A DNA stretch of 64,000 nucleotides. It comes from Chionis minor (taxonomy: Eukaryota > Chordata > Aves > Charadriiformes > Chionididae). Position 1 is the first letter of the stretch. Every line of letters starts with the position of its first letter. The notes under the pieces are model-generated. The model was not told the DNA's origin. It did not search any database and saw only the letters and a list, made by a program, of their open reading frames with translations. The stretch covers positions 496,001 through 560,000 of the forward strand of contig VZSF01007300.1 of assembly GCA_013398295.1 (NCBI GenBank). Direction: 5' to 3'. This document shows, piece after piece, positions 37,646-50,657 of the stretch. Made by a program: the position numbers and the translations under genes.

Positions 37646-39893
37646 ATTTGATCCTGAGCATGTACAAGAAATACCAGCCAGGTAGCTAAGAATGATGAAA
37701 CAGAGAATGGACTGAGCAGCATCCATCCGTAACCATCCAGGCTTTGAGTTCTGGTCTCTTTCCAGCTCTGATTACATCTCTCTAGCTGTGCGTTTAAGGA
37801 GGGGGAAATATAAAAAAATTAAAACAATTTTAAAAACACACTCTTTAAGGCCTGCAGACAAATAACTGAAGGACAAGATTCACTAACTAACTGAAAGTAC
37901 TAACTAGCTGAATTCAAAACCAAAATGTCATGAATACACTGAGACTGAAGCAGAAAATATTGTTTTCTTCTTCATTAATCCACACAGACAGCACAGACTA
38001 GAATTCTCTGTGGAATGAATTTGAAAGACTCCTAGTGCCCACTCATCAAGTAAACTATCTCAGCATTTAATTACCCTGTTCCTAGGGAGCACCTTCTTTG
38101 TTCCTTCTCCTTCCTTGTGCCTGGAAAGCTCCCTCTTATTCTGAAACTGAATTAGTTCACCTTCCAGCTGCTGAACCGGATTTTACCTTGTAACAGTTGC
38201 TATCATATCACTTGCCATATTTCAGGACTGATTTGAAGCCATGAAGTCCCCTTCCAATGTTGTTGTTGAATAGACTTGTGCATGCAAATGGTTCAAAAGC
38301 CTGTGATAAATTGCTGCAGCCAGTGGTTCAGTTCTTTGCATCACATTACACAAGCCTCTTAAAAGGCTAACAAATAGTTAACCCTCTGTACATGCTAAAT
38401 GAGCATGTATGTAACATTTCCTTTTATCATTGTTGAATCTTTCAATTGATTTCACTCCAGAAGTTTCACATCCTCTTTTAATCTCTCTTGGACATTATTC
38501 ACTCTATTACCAGTCCTCTTTTCTGAGGAAGTCTGCAAATCACAGGATTATATCACTGCCTGGCATTTCAGTAGAAACACTGAAGAGCAACAGGCTCCAG
38601 ATTTTAGGGGAAGCTGCTAGAGACCATGTCTCTTGCACTGCTAGATCTCTATTTGCTGTGTTATCTGTAGACACGGTAGATTTTAATTCAACTAACATGT
38701 CTGATACATCTCACATAATTCAAGTTTGCTTGGTTTTTAATCACAATACAGTTTTAGTACTATATCACTATAAATTCAAGGCTGGTATGTCAACCAGGCT
38801 GGTAAGACATACAAAAAAAGTACACACCTTCCTCCCCAAAGAACAGACTCCCACCACCATCAATGCCTCCATTAAATAATGACTGTCTAAAATATAATTC
38901 CTGTACATTTCTAAATCCTAGCTTTTAACAGCCCACGGTGCTGGCTGAGATTTGTGAAGTAACCATGAAAGAAAAAAGGGAACAAACCATCATTTGACTG
39001 CACAGACAGCTATGACCATCCTCACCACTCTTCCCCCACAGGACTGAACTGTCTCTCTCTCTGTCATACGGGGTGGGTTCATCCCCTGGTTGTGCCCTAC
39101 TACCAAACAGCTCTTGGCTACTGGTGCCCTGGCTACATCTCTTTTTACAATTTTAGCACTTACATCTATCAGTCACCCAACTGCCCTTTGATATTTCCCT
39201 GGTTTCGTTGGCTTCCCATAAGGGATCAGCACACGATTTGCATGCTTGCGAGCAAAGGACTTGCTTACAGAGACTTCACACCAAATGCAACCAGATAGTT
39301 TCACATCATCCAAGCCAGATTCTTCAAAATGGTAAATAATAACCATTTGCTCCACTCTTCACCAAAAGCGTAACATTTATAGCTAGAAAAATAGAATGAT
39401 ATGGTCTAAAAATTTTCTCTCTTCTGCTTGAAGACTGCCAGTTCTCTCTGATGGTAGCTTTAGATGCAGAAAGCTCTCAGGAAAGCAGAAGCATTAAAAA
39501 TAAATGCAAGATGCTTCATGCAAGTTATAACATACTGAACCTTCAGATTAAATTATTTATACCAAGGGTTGGATGTGCCATAATAGCATCCACCCAGCAG
39601 CTAAGAAATGTATAGGAAATGGGAGAGCAAACCACAGAAACTAACAGAAAGAAGCCTGCCGGCTACAGCTGCAAGCCTGATAGGAAAAATAACATAATGC
39701 TTAACTAAAATTATTCAAACAGAGCAAAGGGATGATCAGTTCACCTGGGTTTTGTTTTTTACTCCCCTGATAGTCTATAACAAGAACATAAGGACCAGAG
39801 GATTTTGCAGAACTACAAATCTGGTGTATTTTGTCATGCTATGCATCTATATTTCTAGGCAAATTAAAAAAGTCATAGTTGCCAAGGCTTTAC

Positions 39894-39915
39894 TTTTTTT
39901 TTTAAAAAAAAAAAA
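39894..39915. repeat. T10-A12 palindromic homopolymer pair
   Basis: Ten T followed directly by twelve A, flanked by TAC and GTA, so the whole is nearly one inverted repeat. Such a junction can adopt a cruciform or cause polymerase slippage. Confidence 0.95.
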
Positions 39916-40900
39916 GTACAGCTTGAGATTTCCCATGCAACAATAATACATCAACTCTTTTAATTGATGATCTTAGTTATTACATTGCTTTTAGTATTGT
40001 GTTAACTAGCACTTTCCAGCAGTATGGTATTAGCAAGTGCAAGATTAGCCTGGGCCAGGATGCTTTCTGGAGGTAGCTGCAACCATGCTGCAATCAAATC
40101 ACCTTTCCCACGTTGGGGCTACATGATAGAGAAAAACCCATTGTAAAATACACACTCCTTAGCTCTGCACAGCACCATATTTTACCTCCACCTCCTTGCT
40201 ATTATCAAATGAGGTTGAAGTGTTGCAACAAAACCCCGTACACTCATCTAGGGATGCAGATCTTCTCACACCATGGTACAGAAGCAGGAGATGGGGGCTA
40301 GTGAGGTAAAATACTAGGGAGAACTTAATCCCAGTCCCTTGAGTAAACCCTTACTTCCACATTCTTTAATCTCTCTTTTGCACCACTGGGAATCGACTCT
40401 CCATACCAAGCATTTTGAATCAAGAGTTCAAAAAGATGGTGCAAAATAATCTCTATATCATATTATTCCTAAAGTTACCTTTATATTTTGAAAGCTTCCT
40501 CCACCATCAGAGACCTGTTAGGTCAGAACACAAATACACACACTCTGACATGGAAAACTTTTCAGTCTGAAGTCTTTCCTGTAGGAAGAGTCAGAATACT
40601 ACACTCTCTCTATATTGCATTTCTGTGAAATATTTTCAGCTAATGCCATGCTGAGAGTATAAGAGGCTAGGGTTTCATGTTAACATAGTTCTCCTTTCAT
40701 GGAGGCCTGCTAAGTAGGGGAAATCTACTAACTGTGCACAATAGTATATAACAAACTTGAGGGTGCAATATTCAAGTCTGTAAAGCTCTTACATAAAGCA
40801 AGGCAACACAGCATTAATGCTGCATATTATAAGCAACGTTTTACAGACGAAGATGTTCACTAAATACTGAAATTTTGTAACCCCTTTTCTTCAGAGAGCA

Positions 40901-40923
40901 TCACGTGAGGCTGCAGAGGGCAC
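40901..40923. promoter_or_regulatory. USF/MITF-type E-box beside a CTCF-like motif
   Basis: The palindromic E-box TCACGTGA (40901-40908) is followed at once by GCTGCAGAGGGCAC (40910-40923), which matches 12 of 14 positions of the CTCF core as I remember it. The two sites together resemble parts of known vertebrate insulators, but they could be coincidental. Confidence 0.35.
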
Positions 40924-41767
40924 ATGCTGCACCACCCTGACAGTGGTCCATGCTGCATCTATGAACTGCATGTTTTCCATGATGACTAACAGCACGGCTC
41001 CACAGCTGTATGCTACACGGGTATGATGAGCACAGCCAGGTAAACCCTTACATTTGTGTTTTGGTCGTAAACCATTCTACAGAAGGGAATTGTCCACGCA
41101 CCATCTTCAGGGCCATCTGTAGGCTATACATCATGCTAGGTGAAAGCCCCTGAACTCAGCAACATCCAGTTTATTGTCCAAGACTGTCACCTAAATATAA
41201 CCGAGCACAAATTAATCATTTTTACTGCTGTCATGAGGCCGAGGACAGGAGGGTAGGATGAAGCTGAGGGGCATGCTAACTTTCAATAAAGAATCTGAAA
41301 CACTATTTCAGAGTGTTTTTCATAATGGGCAACAAAGAGGCTGCTCTTGCACTGTGGGTTGCTCTATAGGCTTTAGAGGCACAACAGTCTACTTTGGATT
41401 TTTCATAGACCCCTTTGGAAATGCACAATGGACAATGGGATAGTACTCCTCATTTCAGTATTTTGCCAAGATACAAAATTAAACAGACACTGTTCTTTCT
41501 CACTGTAAATGGGTAGAGAGTTCCATGGTATGATAGAAGCTATCTATGTAGCAACTGCTAATAGTTTCACTGGAAATCAGAAGCACATTTAACAAATCAT
41601 GAAGCATAGAAACAGATTTATAAAAATAATTCTACCGCCAAACAAACTATTCAAACCTACACTACATTTTTCACCAAATATATTGGTAAACAAAAGTTGG
41701 GGGGAATCTTACATTTGTCATTGGAAAGAAAATCCCATCGTGGTATGCTTAGATGCAATTCTTTTAT

Positions 41768-41966
41768 TAACCCCACTGTGAATTCTGAGGAATTCTACTG
41801 GTGTCAAAACCATAATGGTGTAAAAAGCATGAAAAATGTGAGGACATTTGTATGCAATATCACAACCAGAGTAGCAGGATGGATAATGGACAAATTGAGG
41901 CAGAACTTTAGCTGGTGTAAAGCAACTTAGAGATTTCAATGTGGCAAGGTTAATTTACACCAGCTG
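41768..41966. repeat. Ancient repeat cluster with 12-bp inverted arms
   Basis: The arm AGCTGGTGTAAA (41910-41921) and its exact inverse TTTACACCAGCT (41954-41965) flank a 32-base centre that is itself partly self-complementary. About 110 bases upstream, ATTCTACTGGTGTCAAAACC and AATGGTGTAAAAAGC repeat the GGTGTAAA motif. GGTGTAAAT / ATTTACACC motifs recur in old palindromic repeats of birds, turtles and crocodiles as I remember them. The outer limits are uncertain. Confidence 0.5.
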
Positions 41967-42159
41967 TGGATGTTGGTCCATTGTCAGCAAATCCTGTTTT
42001 CTCACATTTACATTAACAAACCTGTTAGGAACATGATACCAAATGCAGAAGTAGGTGTAACAATTAATTTGATTGAACTCTCTGAATTAATTTACTCCTT
42101 AAAAGTAATACAGTATGCCCTATAAATGGACAATGTTAAAGTTTTTTCTAAAAAGCCAT

Positions 42160-42720
42160 TAAAATCAGAGTAAGTATTGAGTAAATTAAAGGCTTTGGGC
42201 AGTGATTAATCATTTTATTGCAATTAAAAACTAATTTTATGTCTAAATAAATAATGTCAGAGTTTTATTTCATGATAGTGGGGAAAATAGGGTTGAACAG
42301 CTTATATTAGAGAGAGACTCTTGTCCTTTCACTAGTGGAGAGGATTATGCCACATGATAATTTTTTACCAACACCAGCATTTATGCTGCAGCATTAAATG
42401 CAGAGATCAAAATAATCAGTTGCAGCAAAGAAAATGGAGCATTGACATTAATAAAACCACAGAGGCCAGCCATCTTGCGCACCACAGGGAAATGCAGTTT
42501 TGCACAGTTGGTGTTTTGAGGCACATATGTGACACAATTAGTATAACAAAATAAGTTCCTCTTTGCTGAAGCATTTACTGCAAATTGAGTCATTAATCTC
42601 ATTTATAAAACAGGCACGATGGGTAGCACACTGTGATTGGCCAAGGTGATTTCTTCTCATTAGTGTGTGAATAGCCCAATCTTGTTCACTTTAAATGTGG
42701 GTCATTTTAACGAAATATAA
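42160..42720. promoter_or_regulatory. Homeodomain-site-rich block, enhancer-like
   Basis: This AT-rich block has many TAAT/ATTA cores, including the perfect palindrome TGATTAATCA (42203-42212), then CAATTAAAAACTAATTTTAT. A reversed CCAAT box lies at GATTGGCC (42635-42642), and further on come TTTAAATGTGGGTCATTTTA and AAATATAAATAC. This composition is typical of developmental enhancers in vertebrate gene deserts. Without an alignment, function is a guess. Confidence 0.3.
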
Positions 42721-44061
42721 ATACTTCAGCCCCAAGACCCCGCAAGAACTGTTACAGTATTTACATGAGCAATTTAAAGTTCCAACATGCTGGTGATGCT
42801 CTGGGCTAGCACCTGCCCGGACTGTACTATGGCCATGGCAGCAGGCATATTGCAGTCATCATTTTAAAGATGAAGACTCAAAGCTCAGGGGGATTCAGGA
42901 CTAAGTCCATTGAAAGACTTCATCTTCTAAAAGAGGATGCAAGTACATTGAGGATCCTAAATTCAAACAGCGATTCAGAAAATCTCTGCTGAGTTGCTGC
43001 CAAAAGCTGGAGCTACCTATGCTCACAAGATGTCTACTTACTCAACTGTTTACAGTGTTTGTAGCTACCCAAACCCACCCAGACTCGGGTACTTGGCCTA
43101 TGCCTCCTGCCTCGTCCTATTTCAGATAATAGGTCTTTTTTCTGTGGCATTGGATCCAGACTCTTTTACCACACGTGCAATCTTGCAGGAGTTTTGCAGG
43201 GTCAGGGCCAGTCCATCACAAGCGAAGTACTGCTGCCAGTCTTGAAGGAATAGCCTATGCTTTCTGACAGCAGATACAACTGTCAGTACTTGTGTGGACA
43301 GCTTTCAGCCTCCAGTTTGGATAGGTAATCTAACCCCACTCTGAAGTCACTGCTTTCCCCTCCTTCATTAGGAACTTTCTTCTTTTGGTAGACCAAATAG
43401 TGGGTGAATAGAGAGTGACCAAAGCTGAAACTTCAGGTCACCACAGAGATGGTGAATCCCTTGACTGACAGAGCAAAACTCCCTTCTCCCTGGTACCGGC
43501 TTCTCCGCATAAAGAAAAACAATGCAAGGAATTACCTGTATTTCTTGTAGGTCTTTTCCTTGAAGTACTTAATTTTAAACCTTTCCGCCTCTGCATACAT
43601 CACCACTTGGATGACTCATACCATGTTTACTTCCATTATATCACCTAATGTAATACAGTGACACTGATACCACCAGACATGGAGAACAGCCCATCAGATC
43701 AGCACTACAAAAACCTGCAGCCCATACAGGGAGGAGGACAATGACTACACACCCGTTTTCACAGCACAGGCTGTTTTGATTGCTTTTAACTTAAAACGCA
43801 CCCTCATGCCACCTGTTAGGCATTTCAATCCCCATCCAAGGGCTGTCCCATCAGCAGTGTCACTACAGGGTCAGGTGTGGATTTGGTACAGTGCAGGCTC
43901 CCTACACCTTGAGAATGCAGCAAGCTCCAATGTGTCAGGCTTCTTTAATGCTCAATTCCCCTTTCCTTCCCAAGGGAATCTGCATCATTTAAACAGAGCA
44001 ATCAAGTACTAAGCAGGAGAATGATCGAAGTCTGGCCTTCTTCAAGTTATCAAAGGCAACT

Positions 44062-44102
44062 CTTTTTTGTTTGGTGGTTTGTGGTTTTGTTTGTTTGTTT
44101 CA
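44062..44102. repeat. GT-rich tract ending in CAG
   Basis: TTTTTTGTTTGGTGGTTTGTG followed by three TTTG units and CAG. The same composition class as the other GT tracts. The ending looks like a 3' splice site but is not supported as one. Confidence 0.8.
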
Positions 44103-47100
44103 GACAAACTTCTCAAGCCAATCACAGAATCATGTTAGCTGATACGATCACCAGGCTCCAAAACCTTACATTACAAGCAAAGTGCCAGGTTTGCAGAGAG
44201 GCTTAAAAATCTCCTGTAACGAAAAGCGTGAGGAAGTCCTTCAAAATGCCAGAGGGAACCACTCTTAGATATAACAACTCAGCAAAAGCAAGTCACCTAC
44301 TTACCTGGCCAGAAAGCAAGAGGTTAGCCCAGACTGCTGTAAGCTTCTTGCCTGTTTCCTAGAGACCCAGGGGTGACTTCCCCCTCTATTTAAATGCCCA
44401 GCAACTCAAGAAATGTCAGTAAGGGGATAGGCATCAGTAAGGCTAGGGGAGATGTTTCTGGTGGGTTAGTCATTGAGGAATTGCTGTTTTGAGAGTGTAA
44501 GAGGTGGCATTCTAACTCCCCACCGTCTGACAGCTCTGCTGAGAGAGGACCTTACGCACAACTGCACTGTCTTTATATGTATACAGATGTATAAAAATTG
44601 ATATCTAGAACTTAGGTTGTCTTGTCCTAGATTGATTTGTTGGTATTTATAAACTAAAATAAAAGTTCAGGTCTTTTTTTCTCATCAAATACTCTGCTCA
44701 AATAGGGCACCTCTCTGAAACATAGGCTCACAGTAGCAGCTCTAAGTGAGAGAACCTGCTTCTCCTATGGAACCCTCTTAGCTAAGTTGCAAGACTTTTG
44801 GGGCAGAGATGGTCAGATGCAAAGGGCTTGTTATGTTCCAGTGTAATGGGGTCATCTGGCTCTGTGAAGCCTCTAGACATTTCTTTGTTTAGCTAGTCAT
44901 AGTAAATAATTAATGAAATAGTGCATGTTCTTTCTGAGAGTTTAAAAACATTAACATTTTGAATACTATTATTACAAACTTTCATCAGTCACTGAACTTT
45001 GACTGCACTGAAATTGAAAATGCTGCCACTCTTCTTGCTACTTCCACCCTAGGATGAAGCCAAAAAGGTGACGAATCTCAGAGAAAAGGATCATATCTCA
45101 CTTACTTATTTTTGCAGACTAGTAAGCCCCAGAAGACTTGGCTGAAGTCTGAATCCAGGACTTTTGAAAATAGTCCTATGATATTATAAGCAATTGTGGC
45201 ATCTGAGAGCAGGATTACATTTCTTTACAATGGTCTTTTTTTTTTTTTTTCTTTGTGACTGAAAGCAGGTCTTTCTCGTCTACTCTTTCACCTCACATTA
45301 CTTAACCCTCTTCTGGAAATCCTCTCACAATCTTGAAAAAGGAAGGGAGTAACAACATTAATCCACTGCTGAACGTACCAGCAGGAGTTGAGGTACAGCG
45401 CTCACTGGATACCATGAATATTTATAATTGTAATCCACTGTGGCATGTGTTTTCTTCTTGCACTTTCATTGCATTTCTAGGCAATATACATTTTTTTGTT
45501 GCTCAGAGTAAATACAGAAATTCTGAACTATTAACAATTAGAGCACTTGCTGTTGTTTGTGAAATATTAGCTGACCTACTTCATTGCAGTTTTAATTAGG
45601 TATTACTCCCATGCTGTTCTCATCCCCGTGGGATTTTACAGTTGGCACCGATACAAGTGTTCCTATGGTAGGGCAATTCACCAGGAAGGAGGTTGTTTAG
45701 AAATACATCGTTCAAGGCGGAGGAGCGCAACAGTGCACTGTAGCATTACAAGATCCATGCCAGCCTCCCTGCTCCCATATCAGGAATTAACAGGACAGGG
45801 CTGCAGGTGTCCAACAGGGAGACAACTTATGTATCCATCTGGGATCAATCCTTAATTCCCCCTGACTATAGCCTAGCCCCAGAAAAAACCTGCTGTACTG
45901 AAAGCCTGGGACAGTGCCCAGGGATTCGGCACCTGCAAGCTTAGGTGTACTGTATTGACAACCTACAAGTCATTTTAACAGTTGTCAAAACTGTCGTTTA
46001 ACTTCCCAAAATAGGTCTTTCTGCTTCATGCCTCAATAACTGAAATCATTCCAAATGAACTATTTTTAGTTTAAAAGAAGTCTGTTGAGGAACAGCAAGG
46101 CACAGATCTTAGATTATTTTCTTCTCTTAACCATCAGTAGAAGCATGATAGCACAGTTGTTTTTTTGTTTTACTATGGTAGTTCAGTTGTATGCTGCTAA
46201 CTGCAAAAATGTATTCCCTAGGAATTTTTAAAGATTTCTTTTTTTTTTCCTTTTGACAAGATGAATAACTCTGTATGCAAAATTTCACTGCTCTATGTCC
46301 AAAAATAAGCAGCACTACATTGAGCAAGAATATGATTCCATGACACATGAAACAGATACAGTTTTACACACATCAAAGTAATTTCAGAAGCAATTAAGGA
46401 TGAAACACAAATCAGGGGAGCCTATACTCCCATTGAAGTGTCCCAGGGGAAAGCAAACCCCTTAACTGCCACTCTCCTCTAATTATACATAATGCCACTG
46501 TATAGGATGCAGAGAAGTTGATAGCTATGGCTGCCTTGGCTGGCATTTGGAAACAAAAGAAAAAGTTAAAAGCTTCCACAGCAGTAAGGTTTTGAACCTC
46601 AAATACATCAGGCGTATTTTTGTCCGTTTGTTTTCTTTTTCCTCTCAAAGAGGCAGCTTTTGGGGTAGTGCTCCTTAAGCGGTGCCTTGGGCCATGGTCC
46701 TCACTGATTTTCACTGCCCTATAGCAAAAACCTTTTTCCCTCTCTTTGTAAGTTTTAAGAATGATTAAAATCACCCTAAATCTGCTTTTCCTATTACAAA
46801 TGATAGTTAAAAGTGGCCACAGCCAAATCCAATTAAACTGATGGCACAGTCTGACCTTTCATCTTTAAAATCAAGTCATTTTTTCATTAAAGAAATTCAG
46901 GAACCTTGAGTTTCTCAGTAACAAGTGAGTGGATGAACCTCCAATGCTTCCAAATTCAGGCTCGGATGAAATGAAACAACAACATCTCCAGTTGGGAGGA
47001 TTTGCACCTAGTGTTCTTCTCCACTTGTTGCAACAGGGGATACCTCAACGTTTGGTAGAATTTCCTTTCTGCTTTTTACACAAGACACTAAGCAACAGAA

Positions 47101-50100
47101 AATGATGGCCTGGGGAAACAAGGTATAATCTGTGAATTAGCTGTTATAAATGAGCAGACAAAAATTTTTGACTGAGTAGTTGGATGATTACACACAGTTC
47201 TGGGCAACATGAAGGATTTTATCCAACAACCGCTTTGCATGGCTTTGCAAACACCTCCGATCTATAAAGGCAAAACTTTCCCTATCATCATCATCCACAG
47301 ATTGCATGTGTGGTTATCTCAAATACGTACAGCCACTTAACAACCCCTCCTCGGCCCATTCTTGCAACAAATGCACCTTTCCCTCTCAGTTCCCTATTGC
47401 ATGCTTACTTCAAGCAAGTTTAGACTCCCTCTGTATTTGATTACTCAGACAAAACTGGATCTGAACTCCTGACAAGAGTTGTAGCATTTCTTGCACAAAG
47501 GTATGGTCTATTGGAGGATCAGGCCTTTTTGATAATGTATCTTCAAATCGGATGGACTTAAGAGGAATGGAAGTGAAGAAAAGCGAGACTGCAATGTCAC
47601 TCAAAGCATAGGTGCATTCAAGCCAGGAGAGCCTGCGGTGAGGTTCACTCACCACTCACACCGCAGTTCATTCAGCTTTGGGGCAGCTCAGCCTGACCTC
47701 CACAGCAATCTGGGGAGGGAAAACCAGCAGAGGACAATTCCAGCTTGCTTTCCGTGCCATCTGGGTAGAGCAGGTACAGACAGAGTCCGGTGTAATGCAG
47801 CCCGCTCTGCTGGCAGATTAGATATTGATGTTACTGTTCAAGTGCAGCATCATCTATAAGGAAATGGAAAAAAAAAGTCATTTTAACTGGAGGTATGGGA
47901 AACAGGGATGGAGCTCTCCTAACTACTGTATAAGCTGGACAGCTACAATAATGAGTTACCCTGATTTGGGACATACCTGTAATACTTTCATTCACTCATT
48001 AGTTTTTGATTTCTCACAGCAAGGTTGTGACTGCTCTGCTTATGCTGTAACACTTCATAAAGGTTGGGTGACTTAATGAAGCAGTCTTTCTCCCATCATC
48101 TATAAACATCCAGTTAAACCACAACAGGCTTCATTAAGGTGACATAAAATGAGTAAGTTCGTAGGCCTTTGCAGAAGGATTTAGTCACACAACTTCACAA
48201 TGACTTTCACAGGACTCGTGTGCCAGGAATCTCACAGAGTTACATGCAACATAGCACCGTAACACCCTGTTTCCCCAACAGCTCTCCCCTGCTTCCTTTT
48301 TTCCCCCCAGAAGGGGGTGCTGGGCAGCATCATTTTGTCATGACCCAGGAGATCTCGGCATACCTGAAAGATGGGCTTCTTTGAAATCAGTGGAAACTCA
48401 CTACTCTTCTCGCAGATTTCACTGGAGGTTTCTCAGCTGAACCCAAATACACAGATGTGGGACAGAAGTGCTTCTAAGTTTTGGTGGGGCAGGATGCTCC
48501 ACCTGGGCTATGGATCCACTTCAGAGGCCTCAAAGATGTTGTCAGTTCTGTCATTACTTCTCCCTGTTCCTTTTAGCTTTTGCAGGACCGTGGGTCTGAT
48601 CACTGGAACCACACAGACAAGGCTGAGGGCAAAGGAAATACAGGAACCAAGGAACAATTTTAAGTGAGCAAAATAAGCTGGTTATTTTGTATTTGTACAG
48701 GCTTGTACAAAGAGCTCCCAATTGTGTTCTATATGTCTATAGGTAGAAAGCTTTACAATAAACCTCCGTTCTGTCTAAAGGATGTGGAATTTTCTATCAT
48801 AAGCATACATATTTCAGTGCAAAATACTCATTCAGTAAAGCTGCCTTTTTTTTGCTGTGTTCTTCTTCACTTATTTTTTGAAGTACTAATTGGAGACACC
48901 AAGAGGTGAAATACTGACTTGAGGAAAGTTATTTCAATGAACATATTGCCTTGTCAAATCAAGAGAGCCAGATTAGCCTAATTAATACAGGGTTTGGATG
49001 GGTGAGGTAGATCTCACAGAATTAAAACTGGCACAACTAGGTTTTGTTGCAAAAGGTTGGTATGGGTCTACTGCATATGCAAATAGTGTAAACATCAAGT
49101 TGTGTAGCAGTCAAACTAATACTTTCTGTAGAAAGGGTGAAACAATTTCTGTGACTCCTGATCATCCTAACATCTTAATCATAATAGCAACAGTGCACAT
49201 CTTATATACCTATAACACACCATACCATAGCAGTCAGTCTTTCACTGATGAAATGGAAATGATCGAGTATAACAAATCTGAGTCAAGACACAGGAGCAGA
49301 AAAAACCCAAAACATTTGTAACACTATATGTTTTCTATTCTTTTTTTTTTTTTTTTATGTCTAAGATTTAAAAATCATCATACACAAATGTAATTGTAGC
49401 CTGCTATTCCTGAGCTATATAATATGAGTCATGTCTTGGAGGAAATGGGAGAGAAAGAAAGTAGAGATTCTTAAAGAAATACCACCCACTAAAGACAGCA
49501 GAAAATTTATTGTAAATGTTCTGGTAGGCCCCTTATCTATATGCAGGGCAATAATAGACCCCCTCTGCAGTTACTCCTGGTTTCATGGCTCATGAAAGTC
49601 CTATGTCTGTGTGGGTGATGGGTTATCCTTTTTGACTGAACATGTAACACACCCTAATGCTAGGGCTGACTCCTTCCCCTACAACCATATTTATCCTCAC
49701 ATTTCATTTTTATTGATATTTCTGATGACAGTGTCACACATGATAGAATTCTGACCCAGCTAAACATGTAACAAAAGACAGTCATGCAACATTTTGGACA
49801 GGCTTTGAAAAAAACCGTCCATGAAAACATACCTTCAGGGAGTCAGCAGCAAGCTACTGAGAGCATAATATGAGCACTGGGCACGCTCTAAGCAGGGACA
49901 CTTTTACATGATCAGAAAAATATGCTTGTAATGAGCAAAAGATGAATATGTTTTGCTTTTTTGGAAATATGTTTAGTGAATCATGCAAGTGGGCAGTTAA
50001 TTTCATTTCTATGGTTGTAGTGCATTGAGTTATAAATTTCTAGGTAACATTCAGGGAAAGGAGCAGTTTCTAAATCGCCTCATTTCTGTTCATATTCTAT

Positions 50101-50204
50101 ATTAATACTTAGATTAATTTTCAAGCTACAAACAAATAACCAAAGATGACAGTCAAGAAACAACATTTGGGCTGCTGCTGAAAGGGGTGGGTAGAGTATG
50201 CGGC

Positions 50205-50400
50205 TGCGCATGTTCATATAGTGGAACTGCCCGTGTGAGGAGAGTTACTCGTGTGCATTAATGTTTCAGGAGAAAGCTCTTGGGGCATCTTACACATTTT
50301 GCTTTATGGAACACAAGATTATTTTGTCTTTCATCCTATCCAAAGCATGCTGAAATCAATGCATGTCTTGCTTTGACTTCACTGAGGTTTGAATCAAACT
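50205..50400. repeat. Possible ancient sauropsid repeat remnants
   Basis: Two short pieces resemble parts of the same palindromic repeats: AGTGGAACTGCCCGTGTGAG then GAGAGTTACTCGTGTGC (50219-50256), and TTGACTTCACTGAGGTTTGA (50373-50392). The 36290-36345 interval has a similar piece (ATGGACTTCAGTGAAGTCAC, then AATCAGGCCC). Similarity is partial, so these may be fragments or chance. Confidence 0.3.
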
Positions 50401-50585
50401 CACAATGGCACTTATGAAGGGCAAAGAGTAGTCATAATGATTTGTGAACATTTTGGTGACTGAATCAACTGAAATGTTGATTTACCATGTTCGTAGCCCA
50501 TTTCCTTTTGCTTTGTGTGGACTGGAATTGATTCATGCACACATCAGTAGAAAATTAATTTTATGTTCTTTTTTTTTTTTTCCAG

Positions 50586-50657
50586 TAAATATCTCCAGAG
50601 CAGACAGCTATTTCCTTACTAGAGGCCACCAGCATCTGCTATTAGTGTTTGTGCCAG
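50586..50657 (+). other. Cryptic-exon candidate (72 bp)
   Basis: A strong 3' splice-site shape (T14 then CCAG, 50568-50585) precedes a 72-base segment that ends in CCAG and is followed by GTCAGG, a possible 5' splice site. The segment is a multiple of three and lies wholly inside an open frame (50444-50716). The peptide is not recognised, and a poly-T tract alone can create such an acceptor, so this is a hypothesis. Confidence 0.15.

Larger units (their letters stand above)
33481..41767. other. Non-coding DNA with old repeat remnants
   Basis: Contains the hairpin at 35866, the possible repeat fragments at 36290, 36989 and 37500, the T10-A12 palindrome and the E-box/CTCF-like pair. A pyrimidine-rich patch lies near 38080-38150. 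The 149-codon frame at 38430-38879 ends close to the start of a mixed A-rich segment and shows no domain. Confidence 0.72.

Noticed and set aside
38282..38289. Octamer ATGCAAAT (also near 8027, 49076 and 52339)
   Set aside because: A few copies of an AT-rich 8-mer are expected by chance in a window this size.
38430..38879. 149-codon open frame, plus strand
   Set aside because: No recognisable domain, no promoter or splice context, composition like the surrounding non-coding DNA.
48291..48310. Polypyrimidine tract ending in CCCCCCAG, acceptor-like (similar at 24506-24521 and 44080-44103)
   Set aside because: No matching donor or open exon could be paired with it convincingly.
48307..48321. 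CTCF-like CCAGAAGGGGGTGCT
   Set aside because: Two mismatches at important positions and no supporting context.
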